Origin: an uncultured Oscillospiraceae bacterium
Lineage (GTDB): Bacteria > Bacillota > Clostridia > Oscillospirales > Oscillospiraceae
Direction: 5' to 3'
Length of the DNA: 64,000 nucleotides
Assembly (NCBI GenBank): GCA_947589745.1
Contig: CANQCS010000003.1
Span: 53,421 to 117,420 of the forward strand
The translations under genes were made by a program, and so were the position numbers. Shown here piece after piece: positions 50,911 to 60,195 of this stretch (position 1 is its first letter; each line of letters opens with the position of its first letter). The notes below the pieces were generated by a model. The model made no database searches and had not been told where the DNA came from. It was given only the letters and a program-made list of their open reading frames with translations.

Positions 50911-51852
50911 ATGAAAAAGCGCATCGTCATCGCCCTGGGCGGCAACGCCCTGGGCAACACCCTTCCCGAACAGGCCAAGGCCGTGAAGATCACCGCCCGG
51001 GCCATCGTGGACCTCATCGAGGACGGCAACACCGTCGTGGTCGCCCACGGCAACGGCCCCCAGGTGGGCATCATCAACAACGCCATGGCCGCCCTCCAGA
51101 AGGAGGACCCCGCCCAGGGCTTCACCCCCCTGTCCGTCTGCGGGGCCATGAGCCAGGCCTACATCGGCTACGACCTCCAGAACGCCTTCCGGGAGGAGCT
51201 GCTGGACCGGGGCATCACCAACATCCCCGTCTGCTCCATCGTCACCCAGGTGGAGGTGGACCCGGCGGACCCGGCGTTCCAGGATCCCAGCAAGCCCATC
51301 GGCAAGTTCATGACCGAGGAGGAGGCCATGGACTACGCCGCCAAGACCGGCAATCCCGTCAAGGAGGACGCGGGCCGGGGCTGGCGCCGCTACGTGGCCT
51401 CCCCCAAGCCCAAGCACATCATCGAGGCCGGCGCCATCCACGCCCTCAGCGAAGACGGCCACCTGGTCATCTGCTGCGGCGGCGGCGGCATCCCGGTGTA
51501 CCGCACCGAGAAGAACCACCTGAAGGGCGCGGCGGCGGTCATCGACAAGGACTTCGCCTCCGAGCTCCTGGCGGAACAGCTGGATGCCGACATCCTCATC
51601 ATCCTCACCGCCGTGGAGAAGGTGGCGGTGAACTTCCGCAAGCCAGGCGAGCGGTGGCTGGACTCCATGACCCCGGACGAGGCCAGGGAGTACATCGCCC
51701 AGGGCCAGTTCGCCCCCGGCTCCATGCTGCCCAAGGTGGAGGCGGCGGTGAAGTTCGCCGAGTCCAAGCCCGGACGGGAGGCACTTATCACCCTTCTGGA
51801 GAAGGCCAGGGACGGCATCGCCGGAAAGACCGGCACCTCCATCCGGGCGTGA
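50911..51852 (+). CDS. arcC: Carbamate kinase
   Basis: 313 residues; start ATG after GAGAGGAGAAGCACATAT. Amino acid kinase fold: VIALGGNALGN, VVAHGNGPQVGIINN, then VCGAMSQAYIGYDLQNAF, CSIVTQVEVDPADPAF, GGGGIPVY and ADILIILTAVEKVAVNF. It makes ATP from carbamoyl phosphate plus ADP, leaving ammonia and CO2. Placed after ygeW, which would yield carbamoyl phosphate, it is the energy-conserving step. The stop lies about 200 bases before the BMP lipoprotein gene. Confidence 0.95.
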   Translation: MKKRIVIALGGNALGNTLPEQAKAVKITARAIVDLIEDGNTVVVAHGNGPQVGIINNAMAALQKEDPAQGFTPLSVCGAMSQAYIGYDLQNAFREELLDRGITNIPVCSIVTQVEVDPADPAFQDPSKPIGKFMTEEEAMDYAAKTGNPVKEDAGRGWRRYVASPKPKHIIEAGAIHALSEDGHLVICCGGGGIPVYRTEKNHLKGAAAVIDKDFASELLAEQLDADILIILTAVEKVAVNFRKPGERWLDSMTPDEAREYIAQGQFAPGSMLPKVEAAVKFAESKPGREALITLLEKARDGIAGKTGTSIRA

Positions 51853-51952
51853 GGGGGACGTTTCTGTCGCTTCTGAACAATATCTGCATAGTGAAAAAGT
51901 CCAGGTTTGTATAGTCTGCATCAAAAATTTTTCAGAAATCCAAAAGTTTTTG

Positions 51953-51981
51953 TTGAAATGCCGGGCGGTTTCCTGTATAAT
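51953..51981 (+). promoter_or_regulatory. Promoter of the BMP transporter operon
   Basis: TTGAAA (51953-51958), 17-base spacer, TATAAT (51976-51981). A ~70-base leader follows; no purine riboswitch pattern was found in it. Confidence 0.75.
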
Positions 51982-52053
51982 GAGGGCGTGGAAATTGTTC
52001 ACCACATGCAGGATCAGAACAAATCGTACAAATGTGAAAAAGGAGGCACAACA

Positions 52054-53334
52054 ATGAAGAAAGTATTGGCACTTCTGCTGGCCCTGTCCATGGCCCTGGC
52101 CCTGGTGGCCTGCGGCGGAAACAGCGGCGGCAACAGCAGCAGCAACAGCGGCGGTCAGACCAATAACGGCGGCCAGACCGACGACGGCGGCAGCTCCGAG
52201 GGCGAGACCAAGCACATCAAGGTCGGCATGGTCTGCATCGGCGACGAGAATGACCAGGGTTACACCTACAACTTCATGCGCGGCGTGGAGGGCGCCACCG
52301 AGGACCTGAAGGCCAAGGGCATCGAGGTCGAGTGGGTTTTCAAGTACAACATCCTGGAGAACTCCGGGTGCGAGGACGCCAACATCGAGCTGGCTGAGGA
52401 CGGCTGCCAGCTCATCATCGACAACTCCTTCGGACATGAGGAATTCATGCTGAAAGTGGCGCCGGACTACCCCGACATCCAGTTCGTGGCCTGCACCAAC
52501 CAGGCCAGCTGGGGCGACGATCTGCCCAACACCCACAACGCCTTCGCCAACATCTATGAGGGCCGCTACCTGGCCGGCGTGGCCGCGGGCATGAAGCTCC
52601 AGCAGATGATCGACGACGGCGAGATCACCGCCGACCAGGCCGTGATCGGCTATGTGGGCGCGTACTCCTTCGCGGAAGTGATCTCCGGCTTCACCTCCTA
52701 CTTCCTGGGCGCCCGGAGCGTGTGCCCCAGCGTGACCATGAAGGTCCAGTTCGTGGGCTCCTGGTCCGACGCCACCGAGGAGGCCAACGCCGCCTCCGCC
52801 CTGTGCGACATGGGCTGCGTGCTGATCTCCCAGCACTCCGACAACACCACTCCCGCCACCACTGCCCAGAGCAAGGGCGCGTTCCACACCGGCTATAACA
52901 ACGACATGACCGGCGTGGCTCCCGAGGCCTCCATCATCGGCACCCGAATCGATTGGTCCGTGTACTTCACCCACATCATTGAGTGCGTGGTCAACGGTGA
53001 GGAGTTCGAGCAGGATTGGTGCAAGGGCCTCGCCGACGGCGCCGTGGTCCTGACTCCCCTGAACGAGGCCATCGCCGCCCCCGGCACCGCCGAGAAGCTG
53101 GAGGAAGTGGAGGCCGCCATCAAGTCCGGTGAGCTGAACGTGTTCGACACCAGCACCTTCACCGTGGACGGCGCGGAGCTGACCCAGGCTTTCGCCCTGG
53201 ATACCGACGGCGACTACGCCGCCGACAGCGAGGAGGCCGTGTTCGACGGCGCGTTCCACGAGTCCTACTTCCAGTCCGCGCCCTACTTCACCATTGAGAT
53301 CGACGGCATCGAGTGGCTGAACAGCGAGTACTAA
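52054..53334 (+). CDS. BMP-family substrate-binding lipoprotein
   Basis: 426 residues from the ATG after AAAAAGGAGG. Lipoprotein signal MKKVLALLLALSMALALVAC (Cys at 20), then a Gly/Asn/Ser linker to ~50. The BMP fold (PF02608) begins KHIKVGMVCIGDENDQGYTYNF, then VEGATEDLKAKGIEVEW, FVACTNQ, NIYEGRYLAGVAAGMKL and IGYVGAY. Relatives bind nucleosides or purines (BmpA/PnrA, NupN). It feeds the ATPase and permeases encoded downstream. It follows carbamate kinase but has its own promoter. Confidence 0.92.
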   Translation: MKKVLALLLALSMALALVACGGNSGGNSSSNSGGQTNNGGQTDDGGSSEGETKHIKVGMVCIGDENDQGYTYNFMRGVEGATEDLKAKGIEVEWVFKYNILENSGCEDANIELAEDGCQLIIDNSFGHEEFMLKVAPDYPDIQFVACTNQASWGDDLPNTHNAFANIYEGRYLAGVAAGMKLQQMIDDGEITADQAVIGYVGAYSFAEVISGFTSYFLGARSVCPSVTMKVQFVGSWSDATEEANAASALCDMGCVLISQHSDNTTPATTAQSKGAFHTGYNNDMTGVAPEASIIGTRIDWSVYFTHIIECVVNGEEFEQDWCKGLADGAVVLTPLNEAIAAPGTAEKLEEVEAAIKSGELNVFDTSTFTVDGAELTQAFALDTDGDYAADSEEAVFDGAFHESYFQSAPYFTIEIDGIEWLNSEY

Positions 53335-53352
53335 CCCATTGACTCCCCGCAC

Positions 53353-53383
53353 AAAAGGGGGCTGCGTCCCGCAGCCCCCTTTT
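53353..53383 (+). terminator. Terminator after the BMP lipoprotein gene
   Basis: AAAAGGGGGCTGC GTCCC GCAGCCCCCTTTT, a 13-bp stem; probably lowers transporter-core expression relative to the binding protein. Confidence 0.85.
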
Positions 53384-53735
53384 CTAAGACCGTCAAAAAA
53401 GGCCATGGGCCTTTTTTGACAAAGGGTTTCGCTGCGCTACGCGCCTCACTTGAGCGCCAAGGGCGCTCAAGTTCGACGCACGCCGTCGGGCGGCTTTTGG
53501 CCGCCATAGGCCTGGGCTCGCCGAAGGCGAGCTAACGGCTCCGCGCAAAGTGTTTTTTCCGACGCCGCAGCGTTAAGAAAATGTGCCGGTGGCACATTTT
53601 TAGCGTAGGCCGAGCGGCTGTGCCGCGAGGAGGGAACCACGCAAGGACTTTTTCATTTCGCGCCTGCGGGCGCGAAACTCTGCGAGGCTTTTTGAAACGC
53701 TGCAAAGGGGCTGCGTCCCGCAGCCCCTTTGCTGT
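53384..53735. repeat. Hairpin-rich noncoding block (family C)
   Basis: About 350 bases with at least six short stems in a row: TCAAAAAAGGCC/GGCCTTTTTTGA, CTTGAGCGCC/GGCGCTCAAG, GCTCGCC/GGCGAGC, AAAATGTGCC/GGCACATTTT, TTTCGCGCC/GGCGCGAAA, closing with CAAAGGGGCTGC/GCAGCCCCTTTG, which nearly repeats the terminator at 53353. No ORF. It lies between the binding-protein and ATPase genes. Confidence 0.75.
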
Positions 53736-53806
53736 AAAAACAGGCGGGTGCTCCTAACCTTTCCAGCCCCGCCGTGAACTCCATACATAGAAAGGGATGA
53801 GACCGT

Positions 53807-55348
53807 TTGGAAAAGACTCATGCCATTGAATGCCGGGGGATCGTCAAGCGCTTCGGCGAGGTAGTCGCCAACGACGGCATCGACCTCTGCCTGGAGCGCG
53901 GTGAGATTCTGGCCCTGCTGGGAGAGAACGGCAGCGGCAAGACGACCCTGATGAACATGCTCTCCGGCATCTACTTCCCCGACGAGGGGGAGATCTTTGT
54001 CAATGGACAGCCCGTCTCCATCCGCTCCCCCAAGGACGCCTTTGCCCACGGCATCGGCATGATCCACCAGCACTACAAGCTGGTGGACGTGTTCACCGCC
54101 GCGGAGAACATCGTCCTGGGCCTGGAGGAGAAGGGCAAGCTGGACATCAAGGCCGCCAACGAGAAGGTCAAGGCCATCTGCGACAGGTACGGCTTTGACA
54201 TTGATCCTACACAGAAGGTCTACAACATGTCCGTCTCCCAGAAGCAGACGGTGGAGATCGTGAAGGTCCTCTACCGGGGCGCGGACATTCTCATTCTGGA
54301 TGAGCCCACCGCCGTGCTGACGCCCCAGGAGACGAACAAGCTCTTTGCCGTCCTCCGGAACATGCGGGCCGACGGCAAGGCCATCGTCATCATCACCCAC
54401 AAGCTCCATGAGGTCATGGACCTCTCCGACAAGGTGGCGGTGCTCCGCAAGGGCAAGTACATCGGCACCGTCAACACCAGCGAGACCAACCCCCAGGCCC
54501 TCACCGACATGATGGTGGGCCATGCGGTGACCCTGAACATCGACCGGCCCCGGCACGAGCACCCGGTGGAGCGGCTGACGCTGAAGGGCGTCACCTGCGT
54601 GGACGGCGAGGGGGTCAAGCGGCTGGACGGCGTCAGCTTCACCGCCATGGGCGGCGAGATCCTGGGCATCGCCGGTATCGCCGGCTCCGGGCAGAAGGAG
54701 CTGCTGGAGGCTATCTCCGGCCTCTACCCCTGCCAGGGCTCCATCACCTACTCCCCCGAGGGCAAGGCCCCCTCGGAGCTGGTGGGCAAGACGCCCATGC
54801 AGATCCGGAAGGCGGGCGTGGCCATGGCTTTCGTGCCGGAGGACCGGCTGGGCATGGGCCTGGTGGGCTCCATGGGCATGACCGGCAACATGATGCTCCG
54901 CTCCTGGAAGAAGGGCGGCGGCCCCTTCGTCAACCGGAAGGACCCCAATGAGCTGGCCATGCAGATCTGGAAGGAGCTGGAGGTCGTCACCCCCGGCACC
55001 GAGTTCCCCGTCCGCCGCATGTCCGGCGGCAACGTGCAGAAGGTGCTGGTGGGCCGCGAGATCGCCAGCGCCCCGTCGGTGCTGATGACGGCCTACGCGG
55101 TCCGGGGCCTGGACATCAACACGTCGTACACCATCTACAACCTACTCACCGAACAGAAGATGAAGGGCGTGGCGGTCATCTACGTGGGCGAGGACCTGGA
55201 CGTGCTGCTGGAGCTGTGCGACCGGATCCTGGTCCTCTGCGGCGGCAGGGTCAGCGGCATCGTGGACGCCCGCACCACCACCAAGGAGGAGGTCGGCCTG
55301 CTGATGACCCGGGTCGGCGGCGGAAAGGAGGCGGCGGACCATGTATGA
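53807..55348 (+). CDS. Sugar/nucleoside-type ABC importer ATPase (two ATPase domains)
   Basis: 513 residues, TTG start after AAAGGGATGAGACCG. Domain 1: Walker A GENGSGKTT, Q-loop IHQHYKLVD, weak signature NMSVSQKQTVEIVK, Walker B ILILDEPTAVLTPQE. Domain 2: no full Walker A (GIAGSGQKELLE), signature RMSGGNVQKVLVG, Walker B altered to VLMTAYAVRGLD with no catalytic Glu, the usual asymmetry in the RbsA/BMP class. Drives import through the two permeases that follow with overlapping genes. Confidence 0.93.
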   Translation: MEKTHAIECRGIVKRFGEVVANDGIDLCLERGEILALLGENGSGKTTLMNMLSGIYFPDEGEIFVNGQPVSIRSPKDAFAHGIGMIHQHYKLVDVFTAAENIVLGLEEKGKLDIKAANEKVKAICDRYGFDIDPTQKVYNMSVSQKQTVEIVKVLYRGADILILDEPTAVLTPQETNKLFAVLRNMRADGKAIVIITHKLHEVMDLSDKVAVLRKGKYIGTVNTSETNPQALTDMMVGHAVTLNIDRPRHEHPVERLTLKGVTCVDGEGVKRLDGVSFTAMGGEILGIAGIAGSGQKELLEAISGLYPCQGSITYSPEGKAPSELVGKTPMQIRKAGVAMAFVPEDRLGMGLVGSMGMTGNMMLRSWKKGGGPFVNRKDPNELAMQIWKELEVVTPGTEFPVRRMSGGNVQKVLVGREIASAPSVLMTAYAVRGLDINTSYTIYNLLTEQKMKGVAVIYVGEDLDVLLELCDRILVLCGGRVSGIVDARTTTKEEVGLLMTRVGGGKEAADHV

Positions 55349-56441
55349 ACAGAAGGTACCTCTCGTCCGGCTCGCCAAGCGGGACGGGATGCCGGGCTGG
55401 CAGGCCTGGTGCATCCGGCTGGCCTCCATTCTGGTGGCGCTCATTCTGGGCGGCCTGGTGATGATGATTGCCCTCCCCGACGGCTCCAACCCCGTCGCCG
55501 CCTACGGCACCATCATCACCGGCGCTCTGGGCACCAAGACCGCCATCCGGCAGACGGTGAAGATCGCCGTTCCCCTGCTGGGCTGTGCCCTGGCCATCGC
55601 CCCCTGCTTCAAGATGCGGTTCTGGAACATCGGCGCGGAGGGCCAGATCACCGCCGGGGCCATCGCGGCCAGCTACTTCGCCCTCTACTGGGTGGGCCGG
55701 GTGCCCAGCGTGCTGCTCATCGTCATCATGGGCCTGGCCGGTGCCATCGCCGGCGGCCTGTGGGCTCTGATCCCCGCCTTCTTCAAGGCCAAGTGGAACA
55801 CCAACGAGACCCTCTTCACTCTGATGATGAACTACATCATCATCGGCGTGGTCCGCTGGCTCCAGGGCGGCCCCTGGGAGGGCCGTCCCGGCTCCCAGAT
55901 CATCCCCAACTTCGACCAGTCCGTGTGGCTGCCCAAGGTGTTGGGCGTCCACTGCGGCTGGATCATCGTCCTGGTGCTGGTGGTGGTCATGCACATCTAC
56001 ATGAACCACACCAAGCAGGGCTATGAGATCGCCGTCATCGGCGACAGCGTCAACACCGCCCGGTACGCGGGCATGAACGTGGGCCGGATCATGATGCGGA
56101 CCATGTTCATCTCCGGGGCCATCAGCGGCCTGGTGGGCTTCATCGTGGCCGCCGGCGCCAACAACACCCTGTACGACGGCGTGGCCAACGGCGTGGGCTT
56201 CACCTCCATCACGGTGGCCTGGCTGAGCCAGCTGAACGCCTTCGCCATGGTGGCCATCTCCCTGATGCTGGCGGTGCTCTCCAAGGGCGCGGACACCCTC
56301 CAGACCAAGCTCCAGGTGCCCGCCTCCATCTCCGACATCATCACCGGCATCCTGCTCTTCTGTATGCTGGGCTGCGAGTTTTTCATCAACTACCGGCTGA
56401 TCTTCCGGAAACAAGGCCATAAGGAGGGGGCGAAGTCATGA
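55341..56441 (+). CDS. BMP-type ABC importer permease 1
   Basis: 366 residues; its ATG lies inside the last codons of the ATPase gene (8-base overlap). About nine membrane helices, with the family segments FWNIGAEGQITAGAIAASYF and NETLFTLMMNYI, and late YAGMNVGRIMMRTMFISGAISGL. It pairs with permease 2 (unequal partners, as in NupP/NupQ). A nucleoside or free purine base is the most likely substrate class. Confidence 0.92.
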   Translation: MYEQKVPLVRLAKRDGMPGWQAWCIRLASILVALILGGLVMMIALPDGSNPVAAYGTIITGALGTKTAIRQTVKIAVPLLGCALAIAPCFKMRFWNIGAEGQITAGAIAASYFALYWVGRVPSVLLIVIMGLAGAIAGGLWALIPAFFKAKWNTNETLFTLMMNYIIIGVVRWLQGGPWEGRPGSQIIPNFDQSVWLPKVLGVHCGWIIVLVLVVVMHIYMNHTKQGYEIAVIGDSVNTARYAGMNVGRIMMRTMFISGAISGLVGFIVAAGANNTLYDGVANGVGFTSITVAWLSQLNAFAMVAISLMLAVLSKGADTLQTKLQVPASISDIITGILLFCMLGCEFFINYRLIFRKQGHKEGAKS

Positions 56442-57421
56442 ATATGTTCCTCGCTTTGATCGTGGCCGCCATCACCTACGGCACGCCGCTGCTCTTCGGC
56501 ACCCTGGGAGAGATCCTGACGGAGAAGTCCGGCAACCTGAACCTGGGCGTGGAGGGCATCATGTTCATGGGCGGCGCCGTCGGCCTGGGCGGCGTGTACT
56601 ACTACGAGAAGGCCGTGGGGGCCAGCGCCAACGGCTATCTGGCGGTGATCATCGCCATCGCCTGCGCCTTTCTGGCCGGGGCGGTCGCCTCCCTCATCTT
56701 CAGCTTTCTCACCATCACCCTCCGGACCAACCAGAACGTGACGGGCCTGGCCCTGGCCATCTTCGGCACCGGCATCGGCCAGTTCGTGGGCGAGTATATG
56801 CGGGTCAGCGAGGGCGGCTACATCTCCATCGGCAATGCCCTCAAGGGCTACTTCGCCAACTCCCCCTTCCCCGCCGCCCTGCGGAACATCCCGGTGGTGG
56901 GCAGCCTGCTCTTTGCCCACAGCATTTTCTTCTACCTGGGCATCCTCCTGGCGGCGGTCATGTTCTGGTATCTGGGCAAGACCCGGTCGGGCCTGTACCT
57001 CCGGGCGGTGGGCGAGTCCCCCGCCACGGCGGACGCGGCGGGCATCAACGTCACCCGCAACAAGTACCTGGCCACCGTCATCGGCGGCGGTATCTCCGCC
57101 GTGGGCGGCATGGTGTACATCACCACCATCGCCGGGTGCGTGTGGAACCACGAGGGCCTCAGCGGTGTCGGCTGGCTGGCCGTGGCGCTGGTCATTTTCT
57201 GCATGTGGCGTCCCATGTCCGCCATCTGGGGCTCGGTGCTCTTCGGTGCGCTGATGATCCTGTACCTGCGGCTGGTGATCCCGTTCATCCCCACGCAGCT
57301 GTATAAAATTTTACCCTACGTGGTAACGGTTATCGTCCTTATTGTTTCCAGTATGCGGAACAACAAGGACAAGCAGCCGCCGGCCAACCTGGGGCTCTCC
57401 TACTTCCGGGAGGACCGGTAG
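56438..57421 (+). CDS. BMP-type ABC importer permease 2
   Basis: 327 residues, start overlapping the previous stop by four bases (ATGA). Typical segments: TYGTPLLFGTLGEILTEKSG, NLNLGVEGIMFMGG, ITLRTNQNVTGLALAIFGTG and DAAGINVTRNKYLATVIGGGISAVGG. About eight membrane helices. Last gene of the operon, followed by a strong terminator. Confidence 0.92.
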   Translation: MNMFLALIVAAITYGTPLLFGTLGEILTEKSGNLNLGVEGIMFMGGAVGLGGVYYYEKAVGASANGYLAVIIAIACAFLAGAVASLIFSFLTITLRTNQNVTGLALAIFGTGIGQFVGEYMRVSEGGYISIGNALKGYFANSPFPAALRNIPVVGSLLFAHSIFFYLGILLAAVMFWYLGKTRSGLYLRAVGESPATADAAGINVTRNKYLATVIGGGISAVGGMVYITTIAGCVWNHEGLSGVGWLAVALVIFCMWRPMSAIWGSVLFGALMILYLRLVIPFIPTQLYKILPYVVTVIVLIVSSMRNNKDKQPPANLGLSYFREDR

Positions 57422-57423
57422 CC

Positions 57424-57459
57424 CAAAAAGAGAGGGACCGAAAGGTCCCTCTCTTTTTG
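57424..57459. terminator. Terminator of the BMP transporter operon
   Basis: CAAAAAGAGAGGGACC GAAA GGTCCCTCTCTTTTTG, a 16-bp perfect stem, bidirectional. Confidence 0.95.
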
Positions 57460-57489
57460 TCCTCCGGACGGGCAGAGCACTACCCCGCC

Positions 57490-58160
57490 TGGGGGGGGGC
57501 AGGGGGGCGCAGCCCCACAGTGCAAATCAAGTAGGGGCCTCCGGCCCCTACCACCTTTTTTCTAGCCGCAGCTCCGCCGCGCACCCTGGGTTACTTTTTG
57601 TGCAAACAAAAAGTAACCAAAAAATTGCTCAAGGGGGCTTTGGCCCCCTTGAGAATCCCCTCCGTGTGGGAAGGGCGTTAAGGGCAGATGGATGGTGGAA
57701 CTAGTGGCCAGGGAAAGCTTTCATCGGGGGTGCTGTTTTGTTTTTCCGTAGTCCGACTGCCGGTTGCTCCGTTCCACTACGCAATTGAGGGCGCGGTACT
57801 TGTCGAGTCCGTAGACGGAAATCTATCCTGTGCGTAGTGGAACGGAGCAGGACGCAGTCGGACAAGCATAAAACGACCAACGCACCCAATGAGTCCCCGC
57901 ACCAGCGCTTCAATCCCCTTGAGATCATACTCAAACAGCCGCTTCGCCCCATACACGGGACCCGGCCCGGTTTAGACAAAACCAGCCAAAGGGCGAGCGC
58001 AAAACTAAACAAATAATAAGGAAAGATTCTCAAGAAAACCTCGGTTTTCTTGAGTGCACTTTTGGTTACTTTTCCTGCAAGGGAAAAGTAACCCAGGGGT
58101 GCACCCATCGGGGGGGTGCGCATCAGCCCTGGTGGGGGCGGAGCCCCCACACCCCCAGCT
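57490..58160 (-). repeat. Interspersed palindromic repeat family B, copy 6
   Basis: GTTACTTTTTGTG with partner, CTCAAGGGGG/CCCCCTTGAG, left core TTGCTCCGTTCCACTACGCAA (57764), right core TGCGTAGTGGAACGGAGCAG (57831), CTCAAGAAAACC/GGTTTTCTTGAG, GGTTACTTTTCC/GGAAAAGTAACC and a GC hairpin. Both ends carry CCCTGGGTTACTTTT in inverted orientation, giving clear terminal inverted repeats. Confidence 0.85.
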
Positions 58161-58162
58161 TC

Positions 58163-59332
58163 TTATCGGGAGAAAATAATCTTTTCACTGTTGAACATTT
58201 TCGCCAGAACAAACACCCCCAGCAGGGTGAACGCCCCATTCACCCCTGCCGTCACCGCCACGGCGGCGGGCATGACGGTGAAGGAAAACACCCCGCTCAT
58301 GCACTGGACGCTGTTATACAGCGGGATGCAGTAGACTGCCAGGTTCCGGCTGGCTCCGCCGCCAAACATGCCGGACACCCCCAGCAGCATCACCAGCACC
58401 ATCAGGGGCGTGGCATAGCTCTGGGCCTCCTTCACCGTCTTGGCAAAGGCCGAGAGGATGGAGATGACCGTCACCAGCACCAGCACGGTGGACAGGATCA
58501 CCACCGCCAGCAGCAGATAGTCCCTCATGCTGTAGATATTCGTGGAGATGCCCTCCATAGCGCCGCCCATCAGCCTGGGCAGGGCCAGGATGGTGCCCAG
58601 GGCGCTGGACGCGCCGGACAGCAGCGCCACTATCGCCAGGGCCAGGATTTTCCCCACCGCGATATCGCCCCGGCGGATGGGGGTGATAAGCATGGTGGCG
58701 ATGGTGCCCCGCTCCTTCTCCCCCGCGATGGACTCCGGCGCCACCGACGAGCACCCCGAATATAGGAACGTCATCAACAGCATAGGCAGCAGCATGGCGA
58801 AGATGCTGCCCGCCGTGTCCTCCTCCGTGGCCAGGTCGCAGTCCACCCCGGCGTTCACATCGAACTTGTTGGCAAGGCCGGACTCGTAGGCGTCCAGCAG
58901 GGACGTGACCGTCATGTAGGCCGTCTGTGACGCAGCGGAGGCGGAGTTGTAGTAGACCTCCACGTTGGGCGCGGCCTGCCCGGAACCTGCCTCATACGCC
59001 GCCACCTCCCGGTCGAACTCCTCCGAAAACACCAGCAGCAGGTCCAACTCCTGGGCCGTCACTTCCTCTTTCGCGGCCTGAATGTCCTGGCATGGCTCTG
59101 TCGGCAGACCCGCGGCTTGGGTCAAGGCTGCTATGGAGTCCGGCAGCGCTGCGGCCTGGATGGTGGGCACATAGTCCTCGTCCACAGAGAACAGATCCCC
59201 CATGGCGCTGCCCATGAAGGTGTACACCACATAGATCAGGATGCCGGGCATGAGGATACTGACCATCAGCCTTCGGTCGCCGAAGAACCGGGCCAGCTCC
59301 TTTTTCATAATGGTAAAGACGCTGCTTCTCAT
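58163..59332 (-). CDS. ABC-2 type exporter permease (NatB-like)
   Basis: 389 residues. A first helix (MVSILMPGILIYVVYTFMG) precedes a ~150-residue extracytoplasmic loop. Five more helices follow after ~180, with the family segment CSSVAPESIAGEKERGTIATMLITPIRRGDIAVGKILAL. This is the NatB/YhaP architecture; the prototype extrudes sodium ions. It overlaps its ATPase partner by four bases. Confidence 0.88.
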   Translation of the reverse strand: MRSSVFTIMKKELARFFGDRRLMVSILMPGILIYVVYTFMGSAMGDLFSVDEDYVPTIQAAALPDSIAALTQAAGLPTEPCQDIQAAKEEVTAQELDLLLVFSEEFDREVAAYEAGSGQAAPNVEVYYNSASAASQTAYMTVTSLLDAYESGLANKFDVNAGVDCDLATEEDTAGSIFAMLLPMLLMTFLYSGCSSVAPESIAGEKERGTIATMLITPIRRGDIAVGKILALAIVALLSGASSALGTILALPRLMGGAMEGISTNIYSMRDYLLLAVVILSTVLVLVTVISILSAFAKTVKEAQSYATPLMVLVMLLGVSGMFGGGASRNLAVYCIPLYNSVQCMSGVFSFTVMPAAVAVTAGVNGAFTLLGVFVLAKMFNSEKIIFSR

Positions 59333-60105
59333 TCCATCTCACCTGCCGTTTCCTTGTAGATGGCGAAGAACCGGTCCTCCAGGCTCTCGCCCCGGGTGAT
59401 ATTGGCCAGGGTATCGCACTGGACCATCCTCCCGTCGATGAGGATGCCGACCCGGTCGCAGAGCTTCTCCACCAGACTGAAGATATGTGTGGAGACGATG
59501 ACGGTCCTGCCCCGGTCCCGCAGTTCCTCCAGGAAATCCGTCACCACCCTGGCCGTCAGCACGTCCAGGCCGTTGGTGGGCTCGTCGAAGATGATGATCT
59601 CCGGGTCGTGGACCAGGGACACGGCCAGGGATACCTTCTGCTTCATGCCGGTGGACAGGTCCGCCACCTTGACCTCCGCAAAGCGGTCAATGCCAAAGCG
59701 TGTGAAGATGTCTTCCTTGCGGGCTATTCGGACCGCCCGGTCCACCTGATGGAGCTCAGAAAAGAAGTCGTAGAGATAATTAGGGGTGAAGCAGTCCTCC
59801 AGCTTCAGCTCGCTGGTGAGGAAGCCGATGCGCCGCCGTACCTGGTCCGGCTCCCGGACAATGCTCTTTCCGTCCACAAATGTGTCGCCGCTGTCCGGGC
59901 GGATGAGAGTGGCCAGCATCCGCAAAGTCGTGGTCTTCCCCGCCCCATTGGGACCCAGGAGCCCAAAAATTTCGCCCTCCCGGGCGGTGAAGCTCAGGCC
60001 GTTGACGGCCACCCGGAGCTTTTGTTTTGTCCGCTCAAGCTTTTGTTGCTTGGCGGACAGCCGGAAGGTCTTTGTCAGGTCTCTGACCTCCAGAATATCG
60101 CTCAT
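59329..60105 (-). CDS. ABC transporter ATPase (NatA-like)
   Basis: 258 residues from the ATG after AAAGGAGAGAGGCCC; the track's N-terminal extension is repeat sequence. Walker A GPNGAGKTTTLR, signature STGMKQKVSLAVSL, Walker B IIIFDEPTNGLD, His switch VSTHIF. The D-x-L-x-x-F-x-x-L-x-Q-V-D-R stretch resembles NatA/YhaQ ATPases. First gene of the two-gene exporter operon. Confidence 0.92.
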   Translation of the reverse strand: MSDILEVRDLTKTFRLSAKQQKLERTKQKLRVAVNGLSFTAREGEIFGLLGPNGAGKTTTLRMLATLIRPDSGDTFVDGKSIVREPDQVRRRIGFLTSELKLEDCFTPNYLYDFFSELHQVDRAVRIARKEDIFTRFGIDRFAEVKVADLSTGMKQKVSLAVSLVHDPEIIIFDEPTNGLDVLTARVVTDFLEELRDRGRTVIVSTHIFSLVEKLCDRVGILIDGRMVQCDTLANITRGESLEDRFFAIYKETAGEME

Positions 60106-60195
60106 TGGGCCTCTCTCCTTTCGGAAGATGATATATCGTATGATGATATATAGTAGCATGGATAGGGGTGGTTTGTCAAGCAGACCTGAAACATA

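Noticed and set aside
51982-52053. Purine riboswitch before the BMP lipoprotein
   Set aside because: The leader is too short and shows neither the paired P2/P3 loops nor the conserved core.
50803-53406. 867-residue minus-strand ORF opposite carbamate kinase and the BMP lipoprotein
   Set aside because: Shadow ORF; translation has no recognisable motifs.
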